64,000 nucleotides of DNA, from NCBI RefSeq assembly GCF_030646925.1, contig NZ_JAUSKL010000089.1:45466-109465 (forward strand). Reading direction: 5' to 3'. This document shows, piece by piece, positions 25,065-33,665 of this stretch. The position numbers were made by a program, and so were the translations under genes. The notes beneath the pieces are model-generated. The model was given only the letters and a program-made list of their open reading frames with translations. It was not told where the DNA came from and did not search any database. Within the stretch, counting starts at the first letter, position 1. Every line of letters starts with the position of its first letter. The stretch is from Candidatus Binatus sp. GTDB taxonomy: Bacteria > Desulfobacterota > Binatia > Binatales > Binataceae.

Positions 25065-26804
25065 TTAGTCGTAGCTGCCGTCGAGGAACCATTGGTCCGA
25101 ATTCACATCGCGGAAGACGCGGTAAACGCCGCCGTCTTCGAGCGCGAGTTCGTAGTAATCGCGAATGAAGCCGCGCTCGCGCTCAGCCGCAGACTCGGTA
25201 CGCGCGTTCTCATCATGAGTTTGTCCCGATGAATTCAGCGCGCTGCCGTTTTCGCTTGTGCAAGATGAAGCGGCGCAAGATGAGCCAGCAAACGATTTCA
25301 AATTGTGCGCGGTTACTTCGCGCGGATGCTGTCCAAACGGCGGGCCGCCATTCCTTTTAATCGCGTGCAACGCCTGATTTTGTTGCGGCGCGGCGCACGC
25401 GGGCGATTCGCTAGCGCCGTTCTTCCACCATTCGCCGTCACGACGCCATGGCCCCGCGATCGAGATCACGCGCGCACCGAGATTTTCGCCGCGTATGAAT
25501 TCCGGGATCGCCCGCGTGCACATCACTTCGATCTCGCGCGCCGGACGAATCGTGCGTATCACCAGTTGCGTGACGTTCTTCAGCGGCGCGTCCGCCGGAA
25601 TTAGCGGCGCGGCTGGCGGCGCGAACGGTTCGACGCGCATCGCTCCGGGCCGATGCGAATTTTCTGCGCTGAGCGCACCGACGTTGCCCGGACCGCAGAG
25701 AGCGGTGAGCCGCGCGATTGTGGTCTGCAATTTGTCGGGAGCAGGCGCGGGCGGAATGAACATATCGGTCTGCGCGGGCCGCGGAACTCGTGGCTCGATG
25801 TCGATCCGAATCGATTCGACCGCAACTTCGGGCGGCGCAGCTTCGAGGCTTAAATTGATGAGCGTGAGAATCGCGCGCACGTCATTGGAAGACGCGGCAA
25901 TCGCGATGCGCCGGCTGAAATTACGATGCCCGCTCATCCCGAATGCGAGCGTGATATCGCCCGCCACCAGCCCGCGAATCGCAAGCCGCTCGGTGAGCCG
26001 CTCGAGCATCGGGCGCATCACGAATGCCAGCGGCTCGAGGTTCTCGATACCGTAATCCAGCTCTATACTTTCACTGAAAAATTCGGCGCGGCGGCGCGCG
26101 ACAATCGGCGCCTGATTGCCCCCGCGCGCAAGGCGGACCAACTCGACGCCCTGGCGGCCAAGGCGCGTGCCCACCGCGTCGGGATTGAGGCGCGCCAACT
26201 CGCCCAGCCGGCGCATCCCCCAGCGCGCGAGCGTGAGTTCGAGGTCGTCGCCACGCTCCGATTTGCCGAGCGCTAGCATGTCGAGCGGAATCCAATCGAG
26301 GAACTCGCGCTCGCGGCCCGCTTCGATAATGCGGACGCCTTTGCATCGCGCCGCCAGATGCGCCAAATCCTTATTCGCCGCAATCCCGATCGCAGCCGCC
26401 ATCCCGACCCGGCGCACCTGTTTTACCAACTCGGCGGCAATTTCATTTTCATCATTATAGATGCGATGCAGTCCCGCGAGATCGAGCCAGACGCATCCGG
26501 GCGCGCCCCCTTCGACCACCGGCGAGATCGATTCGGCGGCATCGAGCAACGCGCTATGCGCCGAGCTTTCGGCCGCGGGCGATCGATGTGCGACGATCAG
26601 ATCGGATGAGACGGCGCGCGCTTGCGCGATCGTCATCCCGGCGCGGATTCCAGTTTCGCGCGCACGCACCGAGACCGTTTCGAGTTCGGCGTGCGGCGCC
26701 AAGCTGCGGCCGATCGCGAGTACGCTGCTTTCGAATGCGGGATTCGAGCGCACCAGCGCCGCGAGCGAAAAATCGGCGACCATGATGCACGCGATACGAG
26801 CCAT
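25065..26804 (-). CDS. imuB: ImuB, Y-family polymerase homologue without catalytic residues
   Basis: A 579-residue Y-family-like protein. The usual catalytic motifs are missing: the first reads CIMVADFSLAALV and the second, where SIDE is expected, reads GCVWLDLAGL. That is the mark of ImuB, a mutasome scaffold that links DnaE2 to the sliding clamp. From about residue 540 the region EDGGVYRVFRDVNSDQWFLDG resembles the conserved C-terminal domain of this family. A Gln/Asn/Ser-rich linker (about 445-530) looks disordered. The start is the ATG at 26804, 15 bases after imuA. Confidence 0.93.
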   Translation of the reverse strand: MARIACIMVADFSLAALVRSNPAFESSVLAIGRSLAPHAELETVSVRARETGIRAGMTIAQARAVSSDLIVAHRSPAAESSAHSALLDAAESISPVVEGGAPGCVWLDLAGLHRIYNDENEIAAELVKQVRRVGMAAAIGIAANKDLAHLAARCKGVRIIEAGREREFLDWIPLDMLALGKSERGDDLELTLARWGMRRLGELARLNPDAVGTRLGRQGVELVRLARGGNQAPIVARRRAEFFSESIELDYGIENLEPLAFVMRPMLERLTERLAIRGLVAGDITLAFGMSGHRNFSRRIAIAASSNDVRAILTLINLSLEAAPPEVAVESIRIDIEPRVPRPAQTDMFIPPAPAPDKLQTTIARLTALCGPGNVGALSAENSHRPGAMRVEPFAPPAAPLIPADAPLKNVTQLVIRTIRPAREIEVMCTRAIPEFIRGENLGARVISIAGPWRRDGEWWKNGASESPACAAPQQNQALHAIKRNGGPPFGQHPREVTAHNLKSFAGSSCAASSCTSENGSALNSSGQTHDENARTESAAERERGFIRDYYELALEDGGVYRVFRDVNSDQWFLDGSYD

Positions 26805-26819
26805 CGGGGATGAAATACC

Positions 26820-27737
26820 TCAACGACGCTCGCCGCGACTGCCGATTCGCAGCGCCGGTTTTTCCAAAATGGATTTTTCGTCGAGCGGTTTGGTGGACGA
26901 CGCGGATGCAACGCCCGGTTCGATCGACAACGGCTCGATCGAATCGATCAGTGCGCGGAGCCGCGTGCTATGCCCCGTGCCGCCCATCTTGTTCCGCGCG
27001 ACCATCGCTACAACCGCGATTCCGTCGAAGGTCACCGGCGCGCCGGGTGCGAGGCGGCTGAACGACGCCGCGGCGCGACTCGTCGAGAGGCTGAGCGCCG
27101 AGAACGTCCCGCACATCCGCCACGGCGCGATCGCGATTACGGCGGCGCCGCTGCGCTCGGCTGCGCGTGCGATTCGAAGCGCGGATGATTGCGTGAGCGC
27201 GCGCGGCGTATCGCCGAAATCGACCACCACGAGGCCGAAGCCGCCCGCCTCGAGCACGAGTTCCGCGGCTTTGACGATTGCGGATTGGCGGCGCGCGAGC
27301 GGTCGCGCGAACCGGCCATAAGATTGCGATACGGGGCCGGCGTCGGGAATCGACGCCCATAGCATCCGGTGCAGTTCCACGCCGGCATCGCGCATGCTTT
27401 CAGGATCGAAGGCGCCCGACGCGTCGAGCCATGCGGCGACCTCGCCGCGGCGCGTCGCGAAGCTGGCGAACGAGGCGGCAATCGAGGTCTTGCCGGAGCC
27501 AGGTCGGCCGGTGATTTCGCTGATTCGGCCGCGCGGAATTCCGCCCCCTATTAGTGCGTCGAGCGGAGCCAGTCCCGAGCTCAGTCGCCGATCTTTGCGG
27601 GTGAGTTCATGCCCCCTGAAAACCCCCGAAAATTCAAGTTGTTGTTGAGATTTCTGAGGTGCGGGAGAGGGCGGTCTGATAGCCTGAATCGACGGCGAAA
27701 AATCGTCATTCCAAGTGGTCTGTAAGAGCGCCTGCAT
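26820..27737 (-). CDS. imuA: ImuA-like RecA-fold protein
   Basis: A 305-residue P-loop protein with Walker A GRPGSGKTS at about residue 80 and a hydrophobic strand GFGLVVVDFGDT as Walker B. It is RecA/SulA-like but short, as ImuA proteins are. It is thought to bring the mutasome to RecA filaments. It is the first gene of the imuA-imuB-dnaE2 set. I could not find a LexA box I would trust in the 95 AT-rich bases upstream, which it shares divergently with the MazEF-type genes. Confidence 0.88.
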   Translation of the reverse strand: MQALLQTTWNDDFSPSIQAIRPPSPAPQKSQQQLEFSGVFRGHELTRKDRRLSSGLAPLDALIGGGIPRGRISEITGRPGSGKTSIAASFASFATRRGEVAAWLDASGAFDPESMRDAGVELHRMLWASIPDAGPVSQSYGRFARPLARRQSAIVKAAELVLEAGGFGLVVVDFGDTPRALTQSSALRIARAAERSGAAVIAIAPWRMCGTFSALSLSTSRAAASFSRLAPGAPVTFDGIAVVAMVARNKMGGTGHSTRLRALIDSIEPLSIEPGVASASSTKPLDEKSILEKPALRIGSRGERR

Positions 27738-27816
27738 TCATCTGTTTTCGCTCTTTCTTCGCCCAATGTCAAACTAAAATTTAACACTTGAGCTTTGCTA
27801 TCGCTAAGTAAAAAAT

Positions 27817-27828
27817 CGAGTATACTCG
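27817..27828. promoter_or_regulatory. palindromic operator candidate of the toxin-antitoxin pair
   Basis: CGAGTATACTCG is a perfect 12-base palindrome four bases before the antitoxin ATG. TATACT inside it is a good -10 box, so a bound antitoxin would block the promoter. The -35 region is not clear. Confidence 0.55.
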
Positions 27829-27832
27829 GCTC

Positions 27833-28015
27833 ATGCCTCAGGAATTTAAAAAAATTGATGAGGAAAACCAAGTCTCCCGGATGACACCGGAAGAAGAACG
27901 AAGACTCGAAGCCTATATCGAAGCATTCATCGGAACAGAACAAGAATCCATTCCGGCTTTCGAGAAGGCGGGAGTCAAATCCTGGCTCAAGGCAGATCCC
28001 TCACAAAAGCGGTGA
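27833..28015 (+). CDS. antitoxin of a MazEF-type pair
   Basis: A 60-residue acidic, Glu-rich protein that ends FEKAGVKSWLKADPSQKR. The place and overlap with the downstream MazF-like gene (GTGA: toxin start inside antitoxin stop) mark it as the antitoxin. It lacks a recognisable MazE/AbrB, RHH or HTH fold, so the DNA-binding part is either short or of another type. A palindrome covers its promoter region. DNA here is less GC-rich than the neighbours, which fits acquisition by transfer. Confidence 0.75.
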   Translation: MPQEFKKIDEENQVSRMTPEEERRLEAYIEAFIGTEQESIPAFEKAGVKSWLKADPSQKR

Positions 28016-28359
28016 GACGCGGAGAAGTCTACCTCTGCGATCTGTCTTACGGACAGACTGGGCACGAGCAAGACGGCACCCGTCCCGCGATAATTCTTTC
28101 CAACGATAAATTTAACAATAATCGCTCCTGGGGAACGGTTATCGTTGTCCCGATCTCGACATCTCCCAGTCAGGCTCAGCGTCAATACGGAATTTTTCTT
28201 CCTCAGGGGAGTGGAGGACTACCCCGCGACAGCGTCGCGTTGTGCCATCAAATCACCACAATTGATCGTGACCGCGTGCAAACTCTCTTGGGTTCGCTCG
28301 ATGCCAAGCTCCTCGGGCAAGTAGAAGCTGAAGTAAAGATTATTCTCTACCTTCCCTAA
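28012..28359 (+). CDS. MazF/PemK-type endoribonuclease toxin
   Basis: A 115-residue MazF-family protein. RRGEVYLCDL opens the SH3-like barrel, HEQDGTRPAIIL is the canonical G-x-EQ-x-G-x-RP motif with the catalytic Arg, and SND.FN follows. VVPISTS and LCHQITTIDRDR are the conserved later strands. It should cut mRNA at short specific sites when free of antitoxin. Translation starts from a GTG overlapping the antitoxin stop, ensuring coupled synthesis. It is divergent from the imu operon and convergent with the MFS gene. Confidence 0.92.
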   Translation: MRRGEVYLCDLSYGQTGHEQDGTRPAIILSNDKFNNNRSWGTVIVVPISTSPSQAQRQYGIFLPQGSGGLPRDSVALCHQITTIDRDRVQTLLGSLDAKLLGQVEAEVKIILYLP

Positions 28360-28461
28360 TATCATTCCTCGAGTGCGACGCGGGTGACGCCGTGCAGAAA
28401 CTCGTCGGCGATGATCGCGTGTGCCATATCAGGCGCCCGAGCAAATCGCGGCGATTCCTCA

Positions 28462-29691
28462 TCAGGTTGATGCTGCGCTCGCGACCCGCCGACGTTTTTC
28501 CGCGAGCGACGCCGAGATGGCACTGGCGATTCCGAGAATCGGAATTGCGAACGCCGCGCCCGCAAATATCGCACGCGGAGCAAATACTGCGAATAGCGGC
28601 GCGACGAACATCAGGCCGGTCGCGTGCGCGCCGCGATACACCAGCGTGATCACGCCCATCACGCGACCGAGCAAATCGTCGCCGATTTGTTCCTGTGCGG
28701 ACGCAGTCACCAGGATCAGCGCGGCGCTTTGTCCCATCCCCGCGAGACAGGCGCCGACGACGACCGGGATCAACGTGCTGCTGAACGCGAACAATCCGTA
28801 TGCGGGCAGATAGAGTATCCACGCCAGCATGCTCATCCGCGTTTTGTTGGCGACTGGATAGCGAGCGAGGAGCGCGCCGCCGCCGACCGAGCCCAATGCA
28901 TAGCCGACCATCACGATCGAAAAGCCGCCGGCCTCGCGATGGAGCACGGTGCGCACCAATTCCGGCACGCCGGCAATCCAGGTGCCGGCCGAGATCGTCA
29001 CGCCGAGACCGATCATGATCACGGCGGTCGCCAGCGAAGGCATCGGGCGCAGCGCGGTGAACACTTCGCGAATCCGCGGACGCTCGGCGCTGCGGCTGAT
29101 GCCGATCGAGTCGCGATAGCCGATGCGGCCAATCAACATCGCCGACAGGAAAAATGAAAGCGAGTTGAGCGCGAAAAAGGTGCTGATCGGCGCAATCGCG
29201 AGGAGGCCCGCGGCAGCGGCCCATCCGCCGATCGAGAGCGCGCTGGTGGTCGCGCTGACGAGGCTGTTCGCCTCCTGCACGTTCTCGCGATCGACCAGCG
29301 ACGGCACCATCGCGTTGTAAGCGGGCGCGAAATATGAAGTCGCGGTCTCGAGCAAAAACGCAGCGACCACGAGTCCCCAGATTGGCAAGCGATTCGACAG
29401 GCCCGCGATCGCGACCGGAACCAGAATCGCGCCGCGCGCCAGATCGGCTGCGATCATCAGATTTCTGCGATTCCATCGATCCGCCGCGACTCCGCCGTGA
29501 AGACCGAATACCAGCGCCGGGATGCTGTCGGCGAGCCGCACCGCGATCACTCCGAGCGGACCGCCGGTGACCAGCGCCATCCACATCAGCGCGATGTAGT
29601 GAAACGAATCGCCAAGTTCGCTGATCGATATTGCGAAGTAGAGCCGCCGGAAATCCTTGCGACGAAGCAGTTGGAGGGCGCGCGGACGCAT
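28462..29691 (-). CDS. MFS transporter (drug-efflux type)
   Basis: About 409 residues with 12 hydrophobic segments. It starts RKDFRRLYFAISISELGDSF, and a GGVAADRWNRRN loop between TM2 and TM3 matches the MFS signature GxxxDRxGRR. It resembles the MFS_3 (enterobactin-exporter EntS-like) group. A GTG at 29703 would add four residues. It is the last gene of the leftward F420 operon, 39 bases after the prenyl synthase stop. It could export a product or simply be co-transcribed. Confidence 0.9.
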   Translation of the reverse strand: MRPRALQLLRRKDFRRLYFAISISELGDSFHYIALMWMALVTGGPLGVIAVRLADSIPALVFGLHGGVAADRWNRRNLMIAADLARGAILVPVAIAGLSNRLPIWGLVVAAFLLETATSYFAPAYNAMVPSLVDRENVQEANSLVSATTSALSIGGWAAAAGLLAIAPISTFFALNSLSFFLSAMLIGRIGYRDSIGISRSAERPRIREVFTALRPMPSLATAVIMIGLGVTISAGTWIAGVPELVRTVLHREAGGFSIVMVGYALGSVGGGALLARYPVANKTRMSMLAWILYLPAYGLFAFSSTLIPVVVGACLAGMGQSAALILVTASAQEQIGDDLLGRVMGVITLVYRGAHATGLMFVAPLFAVFAPRAIFAGAAFAIPILGIASAISASLAEKRRRVASAAST

Positions 29692-29730
29692 CGCGCGGGT
29701 CACATCAGGGGTGCAACGAGCGCCGGCACT

Positions 29731-30741
29731 TCAGACTTCGCGCGAGGTTTGGTCGTCGATCAAGGTGGCGAGGCCTTCGCGATAGGGCGATGCCGGCAGG
29801 TCGTCCACGATACCGCGCGCGAGCGCGATTTGCTCCGCCACGAGGCGGCGCGCGTCGGCGACGATCTCCGGCGCTCGCAGCAGCTCAAGCGCGCGTTCGA
29901 GCACGGCGCCTTCGATCTGCGTGCTGTTCTGGAAGAGTTTGCGCAGCTCTGCGCTGCGCTCAAAGCCGAGCACCACCGGCAGCGACGGGATGCCCGCGCG
30001 CAAGTCGGAGCCGACCGGCTTGCCGATTTTCTCCTCGGGCCCAAGGATGTCGAGCATGTCATCGACCATCTGGAACGCGAGGCCCATCGCGGTGCCGAGC
30101 TTCGCCATCGCGTTGATCGTGCGCGGCGGCGCGCCGGCGAGATCTGCCGCAACTTTGCCGCCCGCGTAAAACAGCGACGCGGTCTTGCGATCGATCACGC
30201 TGATATAATCGTTCAGCGTCGCGGCGACGTTGTGGCGATAGCGGCTCTCCATCACCTCGCCTTCGGTAAGATGGATGCAGGCTTCGGCCGCGGTGCGAAT
30301 CAGGCGTTCCTCGAAGCGGCTGCAGAGTTCGAAGGCGCGGCAGAACAAATAATCGCCGGCAATCAGCGACGGACCGAAACCGTAACGCGCGAACGCTGAA
30401 GGTTTGCCGCGCCGCAACAGGCCGCGATCGATGATGTCGTCGTGCAGCAGCGTCGCGGAGTGGATCAATTCGAGCGCGATCGCCGCATCGATGGCGAAGT
30501 CAACTTTCTGATTGCCGCCGCCGCACGCGCGATACACCAGCATGATGAAAGTCGGGCGCAGTCGTTTGCCGCCCGCATCGACGAGGTAATGACAGATCTC
30601 CGCAATGATCGACTCGTTGGAATCGAGCAGGCGCACGAGGCGCGCTTCCGCGGCGATCAGATCTGCCTCGACCAGGCGGGCCGGGCTAAGCAGCTCGGGC
30701 GTCGATGGGGAATCGAGTTGGGTTGCTTTGGCTCGTTTCAC
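29731..30741 (-). CDS. trans-polyprenyl diphosphate synthase
   Basis: Class I all-trans prenyltransferase of 336 residues that extends farnesyl or geranylgeranyl diphosphate with IPP. The first Asp-rich motif is LLHDDIIDRG and the second QMVDDMLD; GKRLRP and the small residues before the first motif suggest a long product (C35-C50), such as the quinone side chain made by IspB-type enzymes. Start is a GTG. It follows cofE by only 10 bases, an unusual place for this gene and within an F420 operon. Confidence 0.92.
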   Translation of the reverse strand: MKRAKATQLDSPSTPELLSPARLVEADLIAAEARLVRLLDSNESIIAEICHYLVDAGGKRLRPTFIMLVYRACGGGNQKVDFAIDAAIALELIHSATLLHDDIIDRGLLRRGKPSAFARYGFGPSLIAGDYLFCRAFELCSRFEERLIRTAAEACIHLTEGEVMESRYRHNVAATLNDYISVIDRKTASLFYAGGKVAADLAGAPPRTINAMAKLGTAMGLAFQMVDDMLDILGPEEKIGKPVGSDLRAGIPSLPVVLGFERSAELRKLFQNSTQIEGAVLERALELLRAPEIVADARRLVAEQIALARGIVDDLPASPYREGLATLIDDQTSREV

Positions 30742-30751
30742 AGGATGCGGG

Positions 30752-31504
30752 TCAGCGGAATAAATCGGCTTCGGGCGGCCGAATCAACACTTTCGCGCTG
30801 CCTTCGTACGGTTCGTATTGATAGCCGCGCACCACGACGGCGGGCGTCGCGCCGGCTTTTTCCATTAGCAGTCCGGCCGCGCACGCGATGTCATCGGCGA
30901 TTGCGACCACCGTATGATGAAGTTCGCGTCCGCCGAGATCGTTGGTGCCGCGCAGATCGAGCATCGGATTCATCCCCGCGATTCCAAGACATACTTCGGT
31001 GAGTCCGTCGCGCCATGGACGGCCGAACGTATCGGTGATCAGCACGGCTACAGTGACGCCGAAGCGTTTGCGTAATTCGTCGCGGAGACCGCGCGCCGAC
31101 GCGTCAGGATCTTCGGGCAGCAGGATCGCGCGATCGTCCTCGAGGCTGTTCGATTCGTCCACGCCGGCGTTCGCGCAGACCCATCCGGGCCCCGTCTCGA
31201 CGATAATGACGCCGTGATCGTTGCGCACGATTCGATTGGTCTGCCGCAGCACGACCTCGACCGCGCGCGGATCTTTTTCCCATCGCGCCGCCAGGTTTTT
31301 CGCGAAGTCAGACGGCTCGATCTCTTTCAGATCCAACACGCGGCCCTCTGCCTTCGAGACTACCTTCTGGCACACGACAAGGATATCGCCGTGCTCGAGC
31401 TTGAGACCGGTCTGCTGCAATCCGTCGGCAATCAACGCGGCGAGATCGTCGCCGGCTTTGATCATCGGGATTCCTTCGACCGCGGTGAGGCTTATCGTGC
31501 GCAT
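30752..31504 (-). CDS. cofE: coenzyme F420-0:L-glutamate ligase
   Basis: CofE adds gamma-linked glutamates to F420-0 using GTP. The protein has 250 residues, the length of archaeal CofE or the N-terminal half of actinobacterial FbiB, and lacks the FbiB reductase domain. Recognisable parts are VVCQKVVSKAEG, GPGWVCANAGVDESN, LITDTFGRPWRDG and the hydrophobic AIADDIACAAGLL. It follows cofD by 15 bases. Without the FMN-binding FbiB domain, reduction of dehydro-F420 would need another enzyme. Confidence 0.94.
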   Translation of the reverse strand: MRTISLTAVEGIPMIKAGDDLAALIADGLQQTGLKLEHGDILVVCQKVVSKAEGRVLDLKEIEPSDFAKNLAARWEKDPRAVEVVLRQTNRIVRNDHGVIIVETGPGWVCANAGVDESNSLEDDRAILLPEDPDASARGLRDELRKRFGVTVAVLITDTFGRPWRDGLTEVCLGIAGMNPMLDLRGTNDLGGRELHHTVVAIADDIACAAGLLMEKAGATPAVVVRGYQYEPYEGSAKVLIRPPEADLFR

Positions 31505-31519
31505 CGGCGGGATAGCCTA

Positions 31520-32485
31520 CTACACCTCGAGCGCACGCAGAACCGCCGACGCGAGTTCGGCCGCGCGCTCGGGCGTGGTCATGATGGTGTCGGTCGCAAT
31601 CGCGCGCATCCCGAGGCGTTCGATCGGCTCAATGAATTTTCGGTCAACGTTGTCGATCACGAACAGTCCCACAATGTCGCGATACAACCTGGCGACGCCG
31701 AGCGGAGACACTTCCATGCCGAGGCCACGGAGCATCTTGTCAGCCGGGCCTTTGATCGTTTTGCCGCCGACGATTGGACTGATCGCGGCGACGCGGGATT
31801 TGGCTTTGCTCATCGCGTCGCGTACGCCGTCGAGTTGCAGAATCGGACCGAGCGACACGAACGGATTCGACGGCGCGAGAATTGTCGCCGCGGAATTTCG
31901 GATCGCATCGATCACTTCGCGAGTGGGACGCGCCTGCTCGATTCCGCGCAACTCGATTTTCTCGACGACACCGCGCGCGCGCCGGCGCACGAAATATTCC
32001 TGGAAGGGCAGGGCGGCGAGTCCGCGCAGCTTTACGAAGGTCCGCACCGAATCGTCGGTCATCGGCAGAATTTTCGATTTGATTTTGAATGCGCGCGCGA
32101 CTTCCGCGGTGATTTGCGTGAGGCGCGCGCCCTGCCGCATCCGATCGGTGCGGTACAGATGCGTCGCGAGATCGCGATCGCCAAGGCCGAACCACGGCTT
32201 GCCGTAGAAGCGCTCGAGCGCCGGCAGCACGCAGAACGTCTCCTCAATCAGACCCCAGCCCTGTGCAGGATTCACCACGCCCGCCAGCGTGTACGTGACG
32301 GTGTCGATATCCGGCGATACGTGCAGCCCGTAAAAGCTTTCGTCGTCGCCAGTATTGACGACCACGGTCAGCCTTTTCGGATCGATTCGCCGAACCAGTC
32401 CGCGGATGAACTTAGCTGCACCCACTCCCCCCGCTAGCGTGGTGATCTGCTGCGAGCGGAGGGGACGCGATCGGGCGCGCTCCAT
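31520..32485 (-). CDS. cofD: 2-phospho-L-lactate (or phosphoenolpyruvate) transferase
   Basis: CofD/FbiA joins lactyl- or enolpyruvyl-diphospho-guanosine to the deazaflavin Fo, giving F420-0 or dehydro-F420-0. The glycine-rich TLAGGVGAAKF near the N-terminus, VVNTGDD, HLYRTDRMRQG and APSNPFVSLGPIL are typical. The first in-frame start is the ATG at 32485, so the gene overlaps the 3' end of cofH by 74 bases. This is longer than a usual coupling overlap. Its length, 321 residues, is normal. Confidence 0.94.
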   Translation of the reverse strand: MERARSRPLRSQQITTLAGGVGAAKFIRGLVRRIDPKRLTVVVNTGDDESFYGLHVSPDIDTVTYTLAGVVNPAQGWGLIEETFCVLPALERFYGKPWFGLGDRDLATHLYRTDRMRQGARLTQITAEVARAFKIKSKILPMTDDSVRTFVKLRGLAALPFQEYFVRRRARGVVEKIELRGIEQARPTREVIDAIRNSAATILAPSNPFVSLGPILQLDGVRDAMSKAKSRVAAISPIVGGKTIKGPADKMLRGLGMEVSPLGVARLYRDIVGLFVIDNVDRKFIEPIERLGMRAIATDTIMTTPERAAELASAVLRALEV

Positions 32486-33665
32486 TGGGTGCCTTTTTGC
32501 CGTAGAGTTTCTGGTAGAGCGTGGTGCGCTCGACCGCGACGCGGCCCATCTCGCGCGCCTTGTCCTCGAACACATCGACCGGGATGAACTCGCCCGAATC
32601 GCCGCCGGCCTGCGCCGTGATGCTCTCTTCCATCAGGGTGCCCGAGAAATCGTTGCATCCGGCTTTCAGCGTGAGCGCCGCGAGATCGATTCCGCACTTC
32701 ACCCACGAGGTCTGCAGATTGTCGATTTGTCCGCGCAGAAACAGCCGCGAGAACGCATACATCTGGAAATCCAGTTGGCCGCGCTCGACCGGCGAGACGA
32801 GTCCCTTGCGAAAGAGCACCGTGTTCTGATGGATGAAGCGCAGCGGCACGAATTCGGTGAAGCCGTGCGTTTCTTTCTGGATCGTGCGCAGCAAATCGAG
32901 ATGATTCACGACGTGCAGCGGACTCTCGACATGGCCATACATCACGGTCGAGGTGGTCGGCACGCCGAGCGAATGCGCAGTCGTGATGATTTCCACCCAC
33001 GCCGCGACATCGACTTTTTTGTGGCTCAGAATCTCGCGCACGCCGTCATCCAGGATTTCCGCCGCGGTGCCCGGAATCGAGCCGAGACCGTGATCGCGCA
33101 GCATCGCGATGTACTCCGGATAGTCCATCCGCACGCGCTTGGCGCCGTACATGATTTCCATCGGCGAGAATGCGTGGATGTGAATCTCGGGAAACGCGCC
33201 CTTCATCGCGACCAGCAGATCGCGATACTTGAACGGTGGCATGTCGGGATTGATTCCACCTTGCATGCACACTTCGGTCGCGCCGCGAGCGACGGCGTCG
33301 GCCATCTTCTCGATGATCTTCTCGTCCGAATGATCGTACGCGTCGGATTCCCAGCGCTGCCGTTTGAAGCCGCAGAACTGGCATCCCACGAAACAGATGT
33401 TCGTAAAGTTGATATTGCGATTTACGACGTACGTAACTTCGTCACCGACATCTTCGGCCCGCGCGAGGTCAGCGCATTTGATCATCGCGCGGAGATCGTC
33501 GCCGACCGCGGTGTAGAGCCCGAGGCCTTCCTCCGGTGTCAGTTCCTTTTTCGCACGCGATCGCTCCAACGTTGCGCGAATCGGCGCGGACGCTTTGCCG
33601 AGCAGCGTCTCCAGTGGAGTGGCTTCGATCTCGTCGACGTAATTGCGCCAATATTCCAGATTCAC
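32412..33665 (-). CDS. cofH: 7,8-didemethyl-8-hydroxy-5-deazariboflavin synthase, CofH subunit
   Basis: Radical-SAM enzyme of 417 residues that couples tyrosine to the ribityl-uracil amine in Fo synthesis. The cluster motif C-x3-C-x2-C is CFVGCQFC, preceded by NRNINFTNI. GINPDMPPFKY and HAFSPMEI are conserved in the CofH/MqnC group. The GTG start overlaps the stop of cofG (GTGA). CofG and CofH are separate here, as in archaea and cyanobacteria, while actinobacteria fuse them as FbiC. The C-terminal 30 residues past KLYGKKAPNGA overlap cofD and look unconserved. Confidence 0.94.
   Translation of the reverse strand: MNLEYWRNYVDEIEATPLETLLGKASAPIRATLERSRAKKELTPEEGLGLYTAVGDDLRAMIKCADLARAEDVGDEVTYVVNRNINFTNICFVGCQFCGFKRQRWESDAYDHSDEKIIEKMADAVARGATEVCMQGGINPDMPPFKYRDLLVAMKGAFPEIHIHAFSPMEIMYGAKRVRMDYPEYIAMLRDHGLGSIPGTAAEILDDGVREILSHKKVDVAAWVEIITTAHSLGVPTTSTVMYGHVESPLHVVNHLDLLRTIQKETHGFTEFVPLRFIHQNTVLFRKGLVSPVERGQLDFQMYAFSRLFLRGQIDNLQTSWVKCGIDLAALTLKAGCNDFSGTLMEESITAQAGGDSGEFIPVDVFEDKAREMGRVAVERTTLYQKLYGKKAPNGARPIASPPLAADHHASGGSGCS

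Noticed and set aside
28362..28461. A short minus-strand frame with MAHAIIADEFLHGVTRVALEE between mazF and the MFS gene
   Set aside because: It reads protein-like, but is 21 residues long with no ribosome site and no family match; possibly the tail of a lost gene.
31214..32437. A 407-codon plus-strand frame opposite cofE and cofD
   Set aside because: Antisense shadow of two well-supported F420 genes.
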